64,000 nt of DNA from Lactobacillus johnsonii (GCF_014058685.1 NZ_CP059055.1:1612001-1676000); one strand, 5' to 3'; numbered from the stretch's first letter, positions 1-16,694 are shown. Program-made: numbers and translations. Notes: generated by a model not told the origin, from the sequence alone.

Positions 1-2144
<2,144 letters not shown>

Positions 2145-2356
2145 TATTTCAAGTTGAGTTTCTCTCTCTTCTCGGTCGCTCTTCAATCTGTTTTTTCGAT
2201 TGTCTCGGTTTTTTTGCTTTTGATTATATTCAGTTTTCAATGTACTAGCTCTTGAGGTATTACCCTCAAAACTAAACAAAGTTTCTCAGTGTGCTTCCGC
2301 TTGGCTTTCTCGATGACTTCTCTTAGTGCTCTCGCACTCTCCATCATCTTTCGCCT

Positions 2357-3937
<1,581 letters not shown>

Positions 3938-4108
3938 TTTTGAAAATGAGCTTTTTATCGTTTAGCTCTAAAACTTTCTTTGAGTTATCTCAAATTTATT
4001 GCTTGCGAATTGACTTCGCTTTTGTTTGGGATTTTTATATCCCGCACACTTTCAGCGAAACTTTGTTCAGTTTTCAAGGTACTACCGTTGTCATGTGACA
4101 ACTTTTAT

Positions 4109-4210
4109 ATTATATCATGTCTTTTAAGCTTTGACAAGAACTTTTTTAATTTTCTCATCTCTCTCAAATGACAGCTTTATAATATTATCATCTTTTGCTC
4201 GCTTTGGCAA
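4109..4210 (-). promoter_or_regulatory. rrn copy 1 tandem promoters P1 and P2
   Basis: Two sigma-A promoters on the minus strand. P1 has TTGCCA (4205-4210) and TAATAT (4182-4187) with a 17-bp spacer. P2 has TTGTCA (4132-4137) and TATAAT (4109-4114), also 17 bp apart. Tandem P1/P2 promoters are usual for rrn operons. The upstream sequence is identical to copy 2 only as far as 4274. Confidence 0.85.
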
Positions 4211-4290
4211 GCTTTTTTTGAACTTTTTTATTTGCTCTTTTCGCTTGCCTCAAACAGCATGTATTACTTTACAGATTTTAATCAAAGGAA

Positions 4291-4325
4291 AATAAAATGC
4301 TTCATTAAGGTAGTTAATGAAGCAT
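4291..4325 (-). terminator. Terminator of tRNA cluster behind rrn copy 2
   Basis: A 12-bp hairpin (arms 4298-4309 and 4314-4325) is followed on the minus strand by a T-rich tract, just after tRNA-Ser(GCT). The equivalent cluster of copy 3 ends in a different hairpin, so the duplicated block stops before the terminator. Confidence 0.75.
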
Positions 4326-4335
4326 ATCTGTAAAG

Positions 4336-4425
4336 CGGAGATTGAGAGATTCGAACCCTCGCGCCGGTATAAACCGACCTACACCCTTAGCAGGGGCGCC
4401 TCTTCAGCCACTTGAGTAAATCTCC
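4336..4425 (-). tRNA. tRNA-Ser(GCT), cluster A
   Basis: A 90-nt class II tRNA with anticodon GCT, a long variable arm, canonical T-loop TTCGAAT, discriminator G73 and no encoded CCA. It is the last of the 16 tRNAs behind rrn copy 2. Confidence 0.96.
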
Positions 4426-4427
4426 AA

Positions 4428-4501
<74 letters not shown>

Positions 4502-4512
4502 CTTTCCTTTGA

Positions 4513-4583
4513 AGCGGGTAACGAGAATCGGACTCGCGACTAAAGCTTGGAAGGCTTTCGTTTTACCACTAAACTATACCCGC
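4513..4583 (-). tRNA. tRNA-Gly(TCC) with C55 T-loop, cluster A
   Basis: A 71-nt tRNA with anticodon TCC. The acceptor (GCGGGTA/TACCCGC), D-arm and T-stem are intact. The T-loop reads TCCGATT instead of TTCGATT, so position 55, normally pseudouridine, is C. This should weaken the G18-psi55 elbow contact. The copy in cluster B is identical. Confidence 0.93.
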
Positions 4584-4600
4584 AACTTCTTGCTTCCTAA

Positions 4601-4673
4601 TGGCGCGAGACGGAATCGAACCGCCGACACAAGGAGCTTCAATCCTTTGCTCTACCAACTGAGCTATCGAGCC
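4601..4673 (-). tRNA. tRNA-Phe(GAA), cluster A
   Basis: A 73-nt tRNA with anticodon GAA. The acceptor stem GGCTCGA/TCGCGCC has a T4-C69 mismatch that also occurs in the other two tRNA-Phe genes of the window. Anticodon and T arms are regular. Confidence 0.95.
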
Positions 4674-4677
4674 ATTA

Positions 4678-4750
4678 CGGTCCCTACCGGATTCGGACCG
4701 GTGATCTCCTCCGTGACAGGGAGGCGTGATAACCCCTACACCAAGGGACC
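4678..4750 (-). tRNA. Variant tRNA-Asp(GTC), cluster A
   Basis: A 73-nt tRNA with anticodon GTC and G73. Compared with the tRNA-Asp at 17225-17297, its D-loop reads AGGGGTTA rather than AGTGGTTA and its T-loop TCCGAAT rather than TTCGAGT, so U55 is C. All stems remain paired. Both rRNA-linked copies share the variant. Confidence 0.93.
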
Positions 4751-4753
4751 ATA

Positions 4754-4827
<74 letters not shown>

Positions 4828-4858
4828 ATGTTTTTATATAAAAAAAGCCAAGATCCTA

Positions 4859-4932
4859 TGGACCTTGTAGGACTCGAACCTACGACCCGACGGTTATGAG
4901 CCGTCTGCTCTAACCAACTGAGCTAAAGGTCC
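4859..4932 (-). tRNA. tRNA-Ile2(CAT), lysidine type, cluster A
   Basis: A CAT tRNA whose body (acceptor GGACCTT/AAGGTCC) resembles the Bacillus minor isoleucine tRNA as I remember it, in which TilS converts C34 to lysidine to read AUA. The alternative is a second elongator Met. I assign it by body similarity only. Confidence 0.75.
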
Positions 4933-4945
4933 AAGTTTACCTCTA

Positions 4946-5019
4946 TAGCGGCGGGGGGGATCGAACCCTCGACCTCCCGGGTATGAACCGGACGCTCTAG
5001 CCAGCTGAGCTACACCGCC
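4946..5019 (-). tRNA. Elongator tRNA-Met(CAT), cluster A
   Basis: A CAT tRNA beginning GGCGGTGTAGCTCAGC, similar to Bacillus elongator tRNA-Met. It has a G1-U72 wobble and A73, with a very GC-rich T-stem (CCCCC). Confidence 0.85.
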
Positions 5020-5049
5020 ATCTGTAACTTCCTTCTTATTAAGCTACAA

Positions 5050-5123
5050 TCGGGAAGACAGGATTCGAACCTGCGACCCCCTGGTCCCAAACCAGGTGCT
5101 CTACCAAACTGAGCCACTTCCCG
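5050..5123 (-). tRNA. tRNA-Pro(TGG), cluster A
   Basis: A 74-nt tRNA with anticodon TGG, acceptor CGGGAAG/CTTCCCG and T-loop TTCGAAT. CCA is not encoded. Confidence 0.97.
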
Positions 5124-5128
5124 AAGTG

Positions 5129-5202
5129 TGCACCCTGAAGGATTTGAACCTTCAACCTTCTGATTCGTAGTCAGACACTCTATCCAGTTGCGCTAAGGGT
5201 GC
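5129..5202 (-). tRNA. tRNA-Arg(ACG), cluster A
   Basis: A 74-nt tRNA with anticodon ACG. A34 is expected to be edited to inosine by TadA. Acceptor GCACCCT/AGGGTGC is fully paired. Confidence 0.97.
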
Positions 5203-5211
5203 ATCATTATA

Positions 5212-5297
5212 TGCCGAGGACCGGAATCGAACCGGTACGGTTGTCACCAACCGCGGGATTTTAAGTCCCGTGCGTCTGCCAGTTCCGCCACCCCGGC
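5212..5297 (-). tRNA. tRNA-Leu(TAA), cluster A
   Basis: An 86-nt class II tRNA with anticodon TAA, a long variable arm and A73. Confidence 0.97.
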
Positions 5298-5309
5298 ATG
5301 ATAATGATA

Positions 5310-5381
5310 AGCGGAAGACGGGATTCGAACCCGCGACCCCCACCATGGCAAGGTGGTGTTCTACCACTGAACTACTTCCGC
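5310..5381 (-). tRNA. tRNA-Gly(GCC), cluster A
   Basis: A 72-nt tRNA with anticodon GCC and canonical T-loop TTCGAAT, unlike the neighbouring tRNA-Gly(TCC). Confidence 0.97.
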
Positions 5382-5399
5382 ATTTTTATTCAATTTTTA

Positions 5400-5472
5400 T
5401 GCCGATTAAAGGACTCGAACCTTCGACCCCCTGTTTACAAGACAGATGCTCTACCAACTGAGCTAAATCGGC
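5400..5472 (-). tRNA. tRNA-Thr(TGT), cluster A
   Basis: A 73-nt tRNA with anticodon TGT and acceptor GCCGATT/AATCGGC. Confidence 0.97.
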
Positions 5473-5476
5473 ATGG

Positions 5477-5558
5477 TACGGGTGGTGGGACTTGAACCCA
5501 CACGTCCGAAAACACTAGAACCTAAATCTAGCGCGTCTGCCAATTCCGCCACACCCGC
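5477..5558 (-). tRNA. tRNA-Leu(TAG), cluster A
   Basis: An 82-nt class II tRNA with anticodon TAG. The acceptor GCGGGTG/CACCCGT has a G1-U72 wobble; A73. Confidence 0.96.
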
Positions 5559-5578
5559 TTGAGTTTTTTCTGGGCCAA

Positions 5579-5651
5579 TGAGTCGTGGCAGGCTCGAACT
5601 GCCGACCCTCTGATTAAAAGTCAGATGCTCTACCAACTGAGCTAACGACTC
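5579..5651 (-). tRNA. tRNA-Lys(TTT), cluster A
   Basis: A 73-nt tRNA with anticodon TTT and acceptor GAGTCGT/ACGACTC. Confidence 0.97.
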
Positions 5652-5653
5652 AA

Positions 5654-5726
5654 TGGAGGATACAGGGCTCGAACCTGTGACCTCCTGCTTGTAAGGCAGA
5701 TGCTCTCCCAGCTGAGCTAATCCTCC
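5654..5726 (-). tRNA. tRNA-Val(TAC), cluster A
   Basis: A 73-nt tRNA with anticodon TAC. It is the first tRNA after 5S, about 5 bp away, so it should be processed from the rRNA transcript. Confidence 0.97.
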
Positions 5727-5731
5727 ATTTA

Positions 5732-5848
5732 GCACGGCGACTGCCTACCCTCGCAGGCAGTTTCCCACCAACTACTCTCGGCGTTAAGAAGCTTAACTTC
5801 TGTGTTCGGCATGGGAACAGGTGTATCCTTCTTGCCATCGCCACCGTA
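5732..5848 (-). rRNA. rrf: 5S rRNA, copy 2
   Basis: About 117 nt. It contains the conserved CCGAACACAGAAGTTAAGC, and the ends pair as helix I. The exact ends are approximate. It lies 63 bp after 23S and directly before tRNA-Val. Confidence 0.95.
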
Positions 5849-5911
5849 CTCTTTCTGAGCTTTTACACTCAAAACTGAATATAATCTCTAGCCTTTAAAC
5901 CTTTGAGCTTT

Positions 5912-8812
<2,901 letters not shown>

Positions 8813-9024
8813 TATTTCAAGTTGAGTTTCTCTCTCTTCTCGGTCGCTCTTCAATCTGTTTTTTCGATTGTCTCGGTTTTTTTGCTTTTGATTATATTCA
8901 GTTTTCAATGTACTAGCTCTTGAGGTATTACCCTCAAAACTAAACAAAGTTTCTCAGTGTGCTTCCGCTTGGCTTTCTCGATGACTTCTCTTAGTGCTCT
9001 CGCACTCTCCATCATCTTTCGCCT

Positions 9025-10605
<1,581 letters not shown>

Positions 10606-10776
10606 TTTTGAAAATGAGCTTTTTATCGTTTAGCTCTAAAACTTTCTTTGAGTTATCTCAAATTTATTGCTTGCGAATTGACTTCGCTTTTGTTTGGGAT
10701 TTTTATATCCCGCACACTTTCAGCGAAACTTTGTTCAGTTTTCAAGGTACTACCGTTGTCATGTGACAACTTTTAT

Positions 10777-10878
10777 ATTATATCATGTCTTTTAAGCTTT
10801 GACAAGAACTTTTTTAATTTTCTCATCTCTCTCAAATGACAGCTTTATAATATTATCATCTTTTGCTCGCTTTGGCAA
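10777..10878 (-). promoter_or_regulatory. rrn copy 2 promoters P1 and P2
   Basis: P1: TTGCCA (10873-10878), TAATAT (10850-10855), 17-bp spacer. P2: TTGTCA (10800-10805), TATAAT (10777-10782), 17-bp spacer. Same as copies 1 and 3. The sequence from 10964 to 11082 upstream is AT-rich and holds nothing I recognise. Confidence 0.85.
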
Positions 10879-11082
10879 GCTTTTTTTGAACTTTTTTATT
10901 TGCTCTTTTCGCTTGCCTCAAACAGCATGTATTACTTTACAGGCTTTTTCACTTTTCGTCAACATGATTTTGAATAAAAATATATATTGCGAATATTCAT
11001 TTAATTAATAATTTAATTGTTCAGATTTATCATTTTTCATTCTTATTTTAATTAAGATTTAAGTCTTAAAATTCGGATATAA

Positions 11083-11120
11083 AAAAATTGTGTTAAGTAT
11101 AATCACTTAACACAATTTTT
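11083..11120 (-). terminator. Terminator of the laf-ltaS operon
   Basis: The hairpin AATTGTGTTAAGTG/ACTTAACACAATT is followed on the minus strand by a run of seven T, immediately after the ltaS stop codon. Confidence 0.85.
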
Positions 11121-11122
11121 AA

Positions 11123-13192
11123 TTATTTTTTCAATTCTGGGGCATCTGTCTTAAAATCACTTTGAGTTGTCTTTTTGCCATTCTGATACCAGACACTATT
11201 CTTACTCTTCTTCTCAGCCTTTTTCAATCGTTTTAATGAATCAGATTTCTTATATGAATAATTCTTTCTCTTCACATATTCAAATCCATCTGGCTTATAG
11301 AAGCGCAAAAGATTTCCTGTAATTACTCGGTCTGATAAGGAGAGCTCGGTCGTTACTGTATTAGAAATGGATGCTAATTGGGCCTTTACTTTCTTGCTTG
11401 GATGAGTTATTCGCTTTCCTGATTGCGTGTAGTAATAACTTCCTTCTACTTTACTATATTTTGGAGTAATAAAGTCACCATTTCGCTGGGCAACAATCTG
11501 TGGAGCATTTTTAGCCAAAAGACTATGTCCAAACTGAATCATATTTTGGTCATTAATTCCTAATAAATTAAATAAGGTTGGTCTAACGTCAATCTCGCCA
11601 CCATAGGTATGATTAATACCACCCTTAAGTCCAGGCATGTGGAACATTAATGGTACCCGTTGGAATTGGAGATTATCAAAATTATTAAAGCTATCTTTAT
11701 CCAATAATTGGGCAGACGCCTTATGGTGATTTCCAGAAATTCCGTAGTGATCTCCATAAAGCATAATTAGAGTATTCTTCTCTAAACCAGATTTCTTCAG
11801 ATAGCTCATCAATTCTCCAATTGCTTGATCAAGATAATGAGCAGTTTGAACATATCCATCTACTGTTTTATCACCCGTATCAGTTTTATCAATGGATTGA
11901 TTTTTTTTATCTAAATCATATGGATAGTGGTTCGTTACCGTAATCATCTTTAAATAAAATGGCTGTGGTAAGTGCTCCATATATTTAATCGACTGATCAA
12001 AGAAAAGCTTATCTTTAATTCCATATCCTAAGTAATATCCCTTTTTATTTTGATAATAAGATAAAGGCATGAAATAATCGTAGCCAAAAGACTTATAAGC
12101 ATTATCACGATTCCAGAATGAACCTGCCCCACCATGCATAACTGCACTAGTGTAGCCAGCCTTTTGACCTAGTATAGCTGGAGCACTTTCAAAAGTGTTA
12201 GATGTTCCATAACTTGACATAGCAGATCCGGATTGTAAACCAAAAATAGAGTTTTCTAGCATCATTTCAGCATCGGAAGTCTTACCCTGTCCTACTTGAT
12301 TAAAGAAATTATCAAAACTAATAGTATCGTTAGCATGATACAACTTATTCAAATTAGGTGTAACTTCTTTTCCATGCCACTTATAGTCAATTAAAAATTG
12401 CTGGAAACTCTCTAAGTGGATTACCAATACATTCTTATTCTTTGCCACGCCATAATATTCCGGATTAGGTGCAATATAATTTTTCTTGATATAAGACTGA
12501 ACAGTTTTTAGATCACTATGGTTTGCTTTAGCCATAATTGCATTATTTTGAGCAGTTTTTACTCCGTCGTATACTGCAAAAGCATTCAATCCTAAATATT
12601 TAACAATATAGTTATTATCAAAAGTTCTAGTTAATAAACCAGGACGATCCTTTTGTGCCATAGTTAAATTAGTACCAATCAGTACTACAGCTAAGCCTTC
12701 AATTAAAAGTGAAACCTTTAATTTTAGACGTCGAACATCAATTTTAAAAACTTTAAAAGCTATTAGTAGAACAATGATAACTACATCTAAAAATACTAAA
12801 AAATCTGTTCCTTTTGTGATGCCCGCAATACTTTTTCCTAAATTATCAGAAGTAGATCCGGATGTTTTAATGATAGAAGTAGATAAAAAATCAGAAAATT
12901 CTCGATAATATAATATATTTGAAAATAGCCAAAGAGATAAAAGAAAATCAATTATGACCATAATCCAGTAGGATTTCCTACCCTTAAAAAATAAACCAAT
13001 TCCAATTAATAAAATAGCAGTTGGCAGTGGATTTATCAGTAGCAAAAAATTTTGCATTGAGCCCACTACACCTAAATTAAACTTTGTTATATAGGTTAAA
13101 TATGTTTTTATCCAAAAAAATACAACAACTACAGTGAAAAAGCCTAATTTAGTTTTAGTTAACCAATTATATGATGCTTTTAGGCGTCCCAT
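11123..13192 (-). CDS. ltaS: Lipoteichoic acid synthase LtaS family
   Basis: Membrane enzyme that polymerises glycerol phosphate from phosphatidylglycerol onto a glycolipid anchor. At 689 residues it is close to LtaS size. Five N-terminal membrane segments (about residues 16-178) are followed by an extracellular sulfatase-fold domain. Visible catalytic features are the HLES metal ligand (E261), the nucleophile in GKTSDAEMM (T305, matching T300 of S. aureus), MHGG, and the YGDHYG ligand motif. A strong RBS (GAGGAGG) precedes the ATG. It is the last gene of the four-gene operon with the glycolipid glycosyltransferases, which supports an LTA role. Lactobacilli often carry several LtaS paralogues, so it may be the main polymerase or an accessory one. 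The charged C-terminal tail (about 60 residues) is not conserved. Confidence 0.92.
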   Translation of the reverse strand: MGRLKASYNWLTKTKLGFFTVVVVFFWIKTYLTYITKFNLGVVGSMQNFLLLINPLPTAILLIGIGLFFKGRKSYWIMVIIDFLLSLWLFSNILYYREFSDFLSTSIIKTSGSTSDNLGKSIAGITKGTDFLVFLDVVIIVLLIAFKVFKIDVRRLKLKVSLLIEGLAVVLIGTNLTMAQKDRPGLLTRTFDNNYIVKYLGLNAFAVYDGVKTAQNNAIMAKANHSDLKTVQSYIKKNYIAPNPEYYGVAKNKNVLVIHLESFQQFLIDYKWHGKEVTPNLNKLYHANDTISFDNFFNQVGQGKTSDAEMMLENSIFGLQSGSAMSSYGTSNTFESAPAILGQKAGYTSAVMHGGAGSFWNRDNAYKSFGYDYFMPLSYYQNKKGYYLGYGIKDKLFFDQSIKYMEHLPQPFYLKMITVTNHYPYDLDKKNQSIDKTDTGDKTVDGYVQTAHYLDQAIGELMSYLKKSGLEKNTLIMLYGDHYGISGNHHKASAQLLDKDSFNNFDNLQFQRVPLMFHMPGLKGGINHTYGGEIDVRPTLFNLLGINDQNMIQFGHSLLAKNAPQIVAQRNGDFITPKYSKVEGSYYYTQSGKRITHPSKKVKAQLASISNTVTTELSLSDRVITGNLLRFYKPDGFEYVKRKNYSYKKSDSLKRLKKAEKKSKNSVWYQNGKKTTQSDFKTDAPELKK

Positions 13193-13276
13193 CTAAGTCC
13201 TCCTCAACTTTGTTCTTTCATGATATTACTACTAAAAAATGGTTTTGATAAATTAAAATAGCAAATTTAAGGAATT

Positions 13277-14293
13277 TTAATGACTTTTTACTTTCTTGGG
13301 CTTAAAGAGCCAACCGAATATCCCTAAAATCATTCCAAAAAAGTAGGTAGTAAAACGCCATAAGAACATCCCTAGAGTCAACAAAATATTTGAATGAATA
13401 AAAGTAGAAAACAATGTCTGAAAACTAAATTCTGCTCCGCCAGATGCTCCTGGAATTGGAACAATTGCCATAAACATGATAATCATAATGTTCATCTGTG
13501 TAACGTCTAGCCAAGAAGGTGTTAAATTTAACGCTAACAAGATCAAGTACGGAATTGAATAGAAACATAGAAGTTGACCAATAGTCAAAATACTGGCACC
13601 TAATAATTTTTTCTTTTCACGTTTTAAGTTCTGTCCTTCTGCATAAAAAGTTTCAATTTTCTCCATCGTATTCTTACGCCATTTTTCAACAGTATTTTTA
13701 TTCATAAATTTTTCCAGTAAATCCATGAGCCAATTAGTAGTATTTTTTGTCCATCGATATGCAAACATAATTGCTAATAGAAAAATTATGGAACTTACAT
13801 GAAGAATAAAACCAATTAAAATAAACAAGGCTAACCCTGAAAATTTGGTTACTACCATATGAAAACCAAAAATAATTGTCGATACGTACGCAAATAAAAC
13901 GCAAATTTGATAAATTATAAATTTCATCAACAGAATAGATGTCGCGCGTCCACCTTCTATTCCCATCTGAATCATGGCTACTAACTGAGAAGGTTGACCA
14001 CCGGTAGACAAGGGGGTTATCGCATTAAATAAAGCTTGAATAATTGGAATTCTGAAAAAAGACCATGCAGAGCGATGTGGATCTCCCTTTTTATGCTCTA
14101 AAATCCAAATAATAGCAGCTTCACAGACATACGACAAAACCATTACCAATAAAACTAACAGTAAGAAAGTTAAATTTAATTTTTTACTTGCCCCCCATAA
14201 TGCCTTAATTGGTGTTTTCCGTAATTCTTGCCAAATAACAAAGCCACTAATTAAAAGAACAATCAGCATCCCTATAAAATGTTTTTTGTTCAT
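13277..14293 (-). CDS. UPF0104/LPG_synthase_TM-type membrane protein, possible glycolipid flippase
   Basis: A 338-residue integral membrane protein with about eight hydrophobic segments. It carries GGQPSQ near residue 103 and PIPGASGGAEF near residue 280, signatures of the family that includes the flippase half of MprF. There is no C-terminal aminoacyl-transfer domain, so it is not a complete lysyl-PG synthase. It starts 8 bp after the lafB stop and lies 84 bp upstream of ltaS. In related LTA loci a membrane protein in this position is thought to move the glycolipid anchor across the membrane. That role is inferred from family and context, not shown by the sequence. Confidence 0.8.
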   Translation of the reverse strand: MNKKHFIGMLIVLLISGFVIWQELRKTPIKALWGASKKLNLTFLLLVLLVMVLSYVCEAAIIWILEHKKGDPHRSAWSFFRIPIIQALFNAITPLSTGGQPSQLVAMIQMGIEGGRATSILLMKFIIYQICVLFAYVSTIIFGFHMVVTKFSGLALFILIGFILHVSSIIFLLAIMFAYRWTKNTTNWLMDLLEKFMNKNTVEKWRKNTMEKIETFYAEGQNLKREKKKLLGASILTIGQLLCFYSIPYLILLALNLTPSWLDVTQMNIMIIMFMAIVPIPGASGGAEFSFQTLFSTFIHSNILLTLGMFLWRFTTYFFGMILGIFGWLFKPKKVKSH

Positions 14294-14301
14294 TATTTGA
14301 T

Positions 14302-15336
14302 TTATCCTAACTTTCTACCAATTTCATATTGTTCCATGTAAAAGTCATGCCATATTTTAGCAAGATGGTCTTCAGAATATTCTTGACTGGCTTGAGCAGA
14401 TAAATCTTGATACTTCTTTAATTTTTCAGGATTTGATACTACGGATTTAATTTGAGCGTTTAACTCAGTAAAATCCTTGCCTTTCATATAATACCCGTCA
14501 ATAATAGCTTGATATAAATCCAAATCACGTAATAAAACAGGAGTATTACATGAAAAAGCTTCTAAAACTGACATTGGAAATAATTCATCGAAAGATGGAA
14601 GTAAAAATAAGTCAGCAATGTTTAAATAGCTAACTAATTCTTCTCGTGGCACAATACCAGTAAATTTCAGGTTTTTTGGAGGATTATCAATTAACTTCTT
14701 AAAATGAGCATATCCATCCGTCATTTTACCGAATGAGAATCCACCAGCCCAAATAAATTGAATATCTGGATTGGCTTCTGCTAACTTCGCAAAGTCATCC
14801 ACACCTTTTCTTTCTTGAACTTGTCCATCTCCGACAATTACAAACTTATCTATCGGAATATGCAATTTATTCCTAAAGGCGTTTTTTTGTACTTGACTTT
14901 GCTCATAAAATTCACTTTTTGCTACAAAATTAGGAATGTATTTCACTTTTTCTTCGCTTATTCCGTACTTCACTAATTTATCAATAAATATTGGATTAAC
15001 TACTACTATCTGATCCATTCTTTTATAAAAATCAATAACGTACTTATAGAAGATACTTTTTGCTGGTTCAGGGAGCTTAACAGATCCTTCTAAGGTTTCC
15101 GGCAGAAAATGCACATATCCAATTTTTCTTCCACGACTAGGTAAAAAACTATTAGCAAAATATGTAGGATTTATAGTATGGTAATGCGTTAAATCACTTG
15201 CTCCATATTTATTAATAGTTACATAAAAATCTTCTACTAAGCGGGACCTAAGTAAGCGCACTAACTCTTTATACGCAGATCCCACACCCTGTCCCTGAAC
15301 TGAATCCGCCTGGGAAAACATATTAATTCTAATCAT
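14302..15336 (-). CDS. lafB: GT4 glycosyltransferase, second step of LTA glycolipid anchor
   Basis: A 344-residue cytosolic GT-B glycosyltransferase. The donor-binding EX7E motif is seen in DELFPMSVLEAF (near residue 255). The N-terminal half has a short Rossmann region beginning IRINMFSQADSVQGQGVG. It overlaps lafA by 8 bp and is translationally coupled to it. LafB enzymes extend monoglycosyl-diacylglycerol to a disaccharide lipid. The sugar added cannot be read from sequence. Context (lafA before, flippase-like protein and ltaS after) makes this assignment likely. Confidence 0.82.
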   Translation of the reverse strand: MIRINMFSQADSVQGQGVGSAYKELVRLLRSRLVEDFYVTINKYGASDLTHYHTINPTYFANSFLPSRGRKIGYVHFLPETLEGSVKLPEPAKSIFYKYVIDFYKRMDQIVVVNPIFIDKLVKYGISEEKVKYIPNFVAKSEFYEQSQVQKNAFRNKLHIPIDKFVIVGDGQVQERKGVDDFAKLAEANPDIQFIWAGGFSFGKMTDGYAHFKKLIDNPPKNLKFTGIVPREELVSYLNIADLFLLPSFDELFPMSVLEAFSCNTPVLLRDLDLYQAIIDGYYMKGKDFTELNAQIKSVVSNPEKLKKYQDLSAQASQEYSEDHLAKIWHDFYMEQYEIGRKLG

Positions 15337-16495
15337 AATTTACCTCAGTTGTTCGTTTATTTTGAATTGCATCTTGATAAAAATCTTCTATTTTATGTGC
15401 AAAAGTAGCTGCTGATACATCTACCAATTTATTTTTCTTTATATTTTCAGGAATGGTAAATCGATCTTCTTTTAAATAATCAAGAATCTCATTTTTCATC
15501 TCATCCTTTGTTTTAAAGGTGCAGCCTAACTCCTTATTATCAAAAACATTCTCCGTGTAATCGGTACTGTACACTACACTTTTTGTTCCAGCTGCTAATG
15601 CCTCAATATAGGTTAAACCTTGCGTTTCAGTATCACTTGCAGATACGAATAAGTCCGCCATACGATAATAATTTCCAACATCACTATGTTCAACACTACC
15701 CGCGAAAGTTACATAGTCTTCTAAAGAAAGTCGAGTAACTTGATCTTTTAATGGCTGTACATCAGGACCATCGCCGGCAATTACAAACTTTACGTTAGGC
15801 TCTTTTTCTAAAATTTCAGGTAAAACATCTAAAATTTGATCTATTTTCTTTTCAGCTGCTACCCTACTTAGCGTGAGAATAACTTTATCTTTTGAACTAA
15901 GCCCCAATTCCTTCCGGACATCTTGACGGGGATTTTCATTGATAGCTGTTAAATCAACTCCTGTTGGAATAATACGCATTGGAATTGTAACTCCATATCG
16001 CCTCAATGTTTCTTTTACACGCTGACTTGGTGCAACCACTCCATCCATCTTATGTAGATAGGCCTTCGTAATCTGTTTAACGTGATATGGCTTTAATAGG
16101 TGTCCATTTAATACATAATGTAAGTAGTCTTCATACATAGTATGGTAAGTATGAATAGCAGGAATATCTAACGAATGCGCAACGTATTTTCCAATCATAC
16201 CCATTGCAAACTCGGTTTGAGTATGCACAATGTCTAATTTTACTTCCTTAGCAATTTTCGTTGCCTGAAATAAACCTCTAACTGCAATTCTTCTATCCGT
16301 AAAAGAGACAAAAGGTACACTACTAACTCTGAAAATATTTGGCTCAATAGTCCCCTTTCCTAAATGAGGATCAGTTGTAGTAAAAATGAAGACAGAATGT
16401 CCATCTGCTTCAAGAGAATTTTTTAAAGTTTGAATTGAAGTTGCGACCCCAGAAAGCTGAGGAAAATAAGTATCGGTAAATAACCCAATATTCAT
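15329..16495 (-). CDS. lafA: 1,2-diacylglycerol glucosyltransferase, first step of LTA glycolipid anchor
   Basis: A 388-residue GT4 glycosyltransferase. It opens with FTDTYFPQLSGVATSI, the acceptor-side glycine-rich loop of diacylglycerol glucosyltransferases, and has the EX7E motif in ETQGLTYIEALAAG (near residue 295). It is first in the operon with a good RBS (GGAGG) and a sigma-A promoter at 16520-16548. It should make alpha-monoglucosyl-diacylglycerol at the inner membrane face for LafB. Family membership is clear; the exact sugar product is inferred. Confidence 0.85.
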   Translation of the reverse strand: MNIGLFTDTYFPQLSGVATSIQTLKNSLEADGHSVFIFTTTDPHLGKGTIEPNIFRVSSVPFVSFTDRRIAVRGLFQATKIAKEVKLDIVHTQTEFAMGMIGKYVAHSLDIPAIHTYHTMYEDYLHYVLNGHLLKPYHVKQITKAYLHKMDGVVAPSQRVKETLRRYGVTIPMRIIPTGVDLTAINENPRQDVRKELGLSSKDKVILTLSRVAAEKKIDQILDVLPEILEKEPNVKFVIAGDGPDVQPLKDQVTRLSLEDYVTFAGSVEHSDVGNYYRMADLFVSASDTETQGLTYIEALAAGTKSVVYSTDYTENVFDNKELGCTFKTKDEMKNEILDYLKEDRFTIPENIKKNKLVDVSAATFAHKIEDFYQDAIQNKRTTEVNYD

Positions 16496-16519
16496 ATAAA
16501 AATACCTCCATTAAAGAAC

Positions 16520-16548
16520 ATTATAAAGTTAGTAGAAAGGAGTTGCAA
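16520..16548 (-). promoter_or_regulatory. Promoter of lafA-lafB-flippase-ltaS operon
   Basis: On the minus strand, TTGCAA (16543-16548) and TATAAT (16520-16525) with a 17-bp spacer, just downstream of the tRNA-cluster terminator. The operon therefore has its own start. Confidence 0.8.
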
Positions 16549-16560
16549 TTTTGGATAAAA

Positions 16561-16590
16561 AAAAGACGTGAGAATTAACTCACGTCTTTT
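16561..16590 (-). terminator. Terminator of 11-tRNA cluster
   Basis: A perfect 12-bp hairpin (16561-16572 with 16579-16590, loop AATTAA) followed on the minus strand by T residues. It separates the tRNA cluster from the laf promoter. Confidence 0.88.
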
Positions 16591-16610
16591 TGCCAGAATG
16601 TCTGAATAAA

Positions 16611-16694
16611 TAGCGGTGATCGGGATCGAACCGATACGTCCCAGGGGACACCAGATTTTGAGTCTGACGCGTCTGCCAATTCCGCCACACCGCC
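16611..16694 (-). tRNA. tRNA-Leu(CAA)
   Basis: An 84-nt class II tRNA with anticodon CAA. It has a G1-U72 wobble (GGCGGTG/CACCGCT) and A73. Last gene of the 11-tRNA cluster. Confidence 0.96.
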
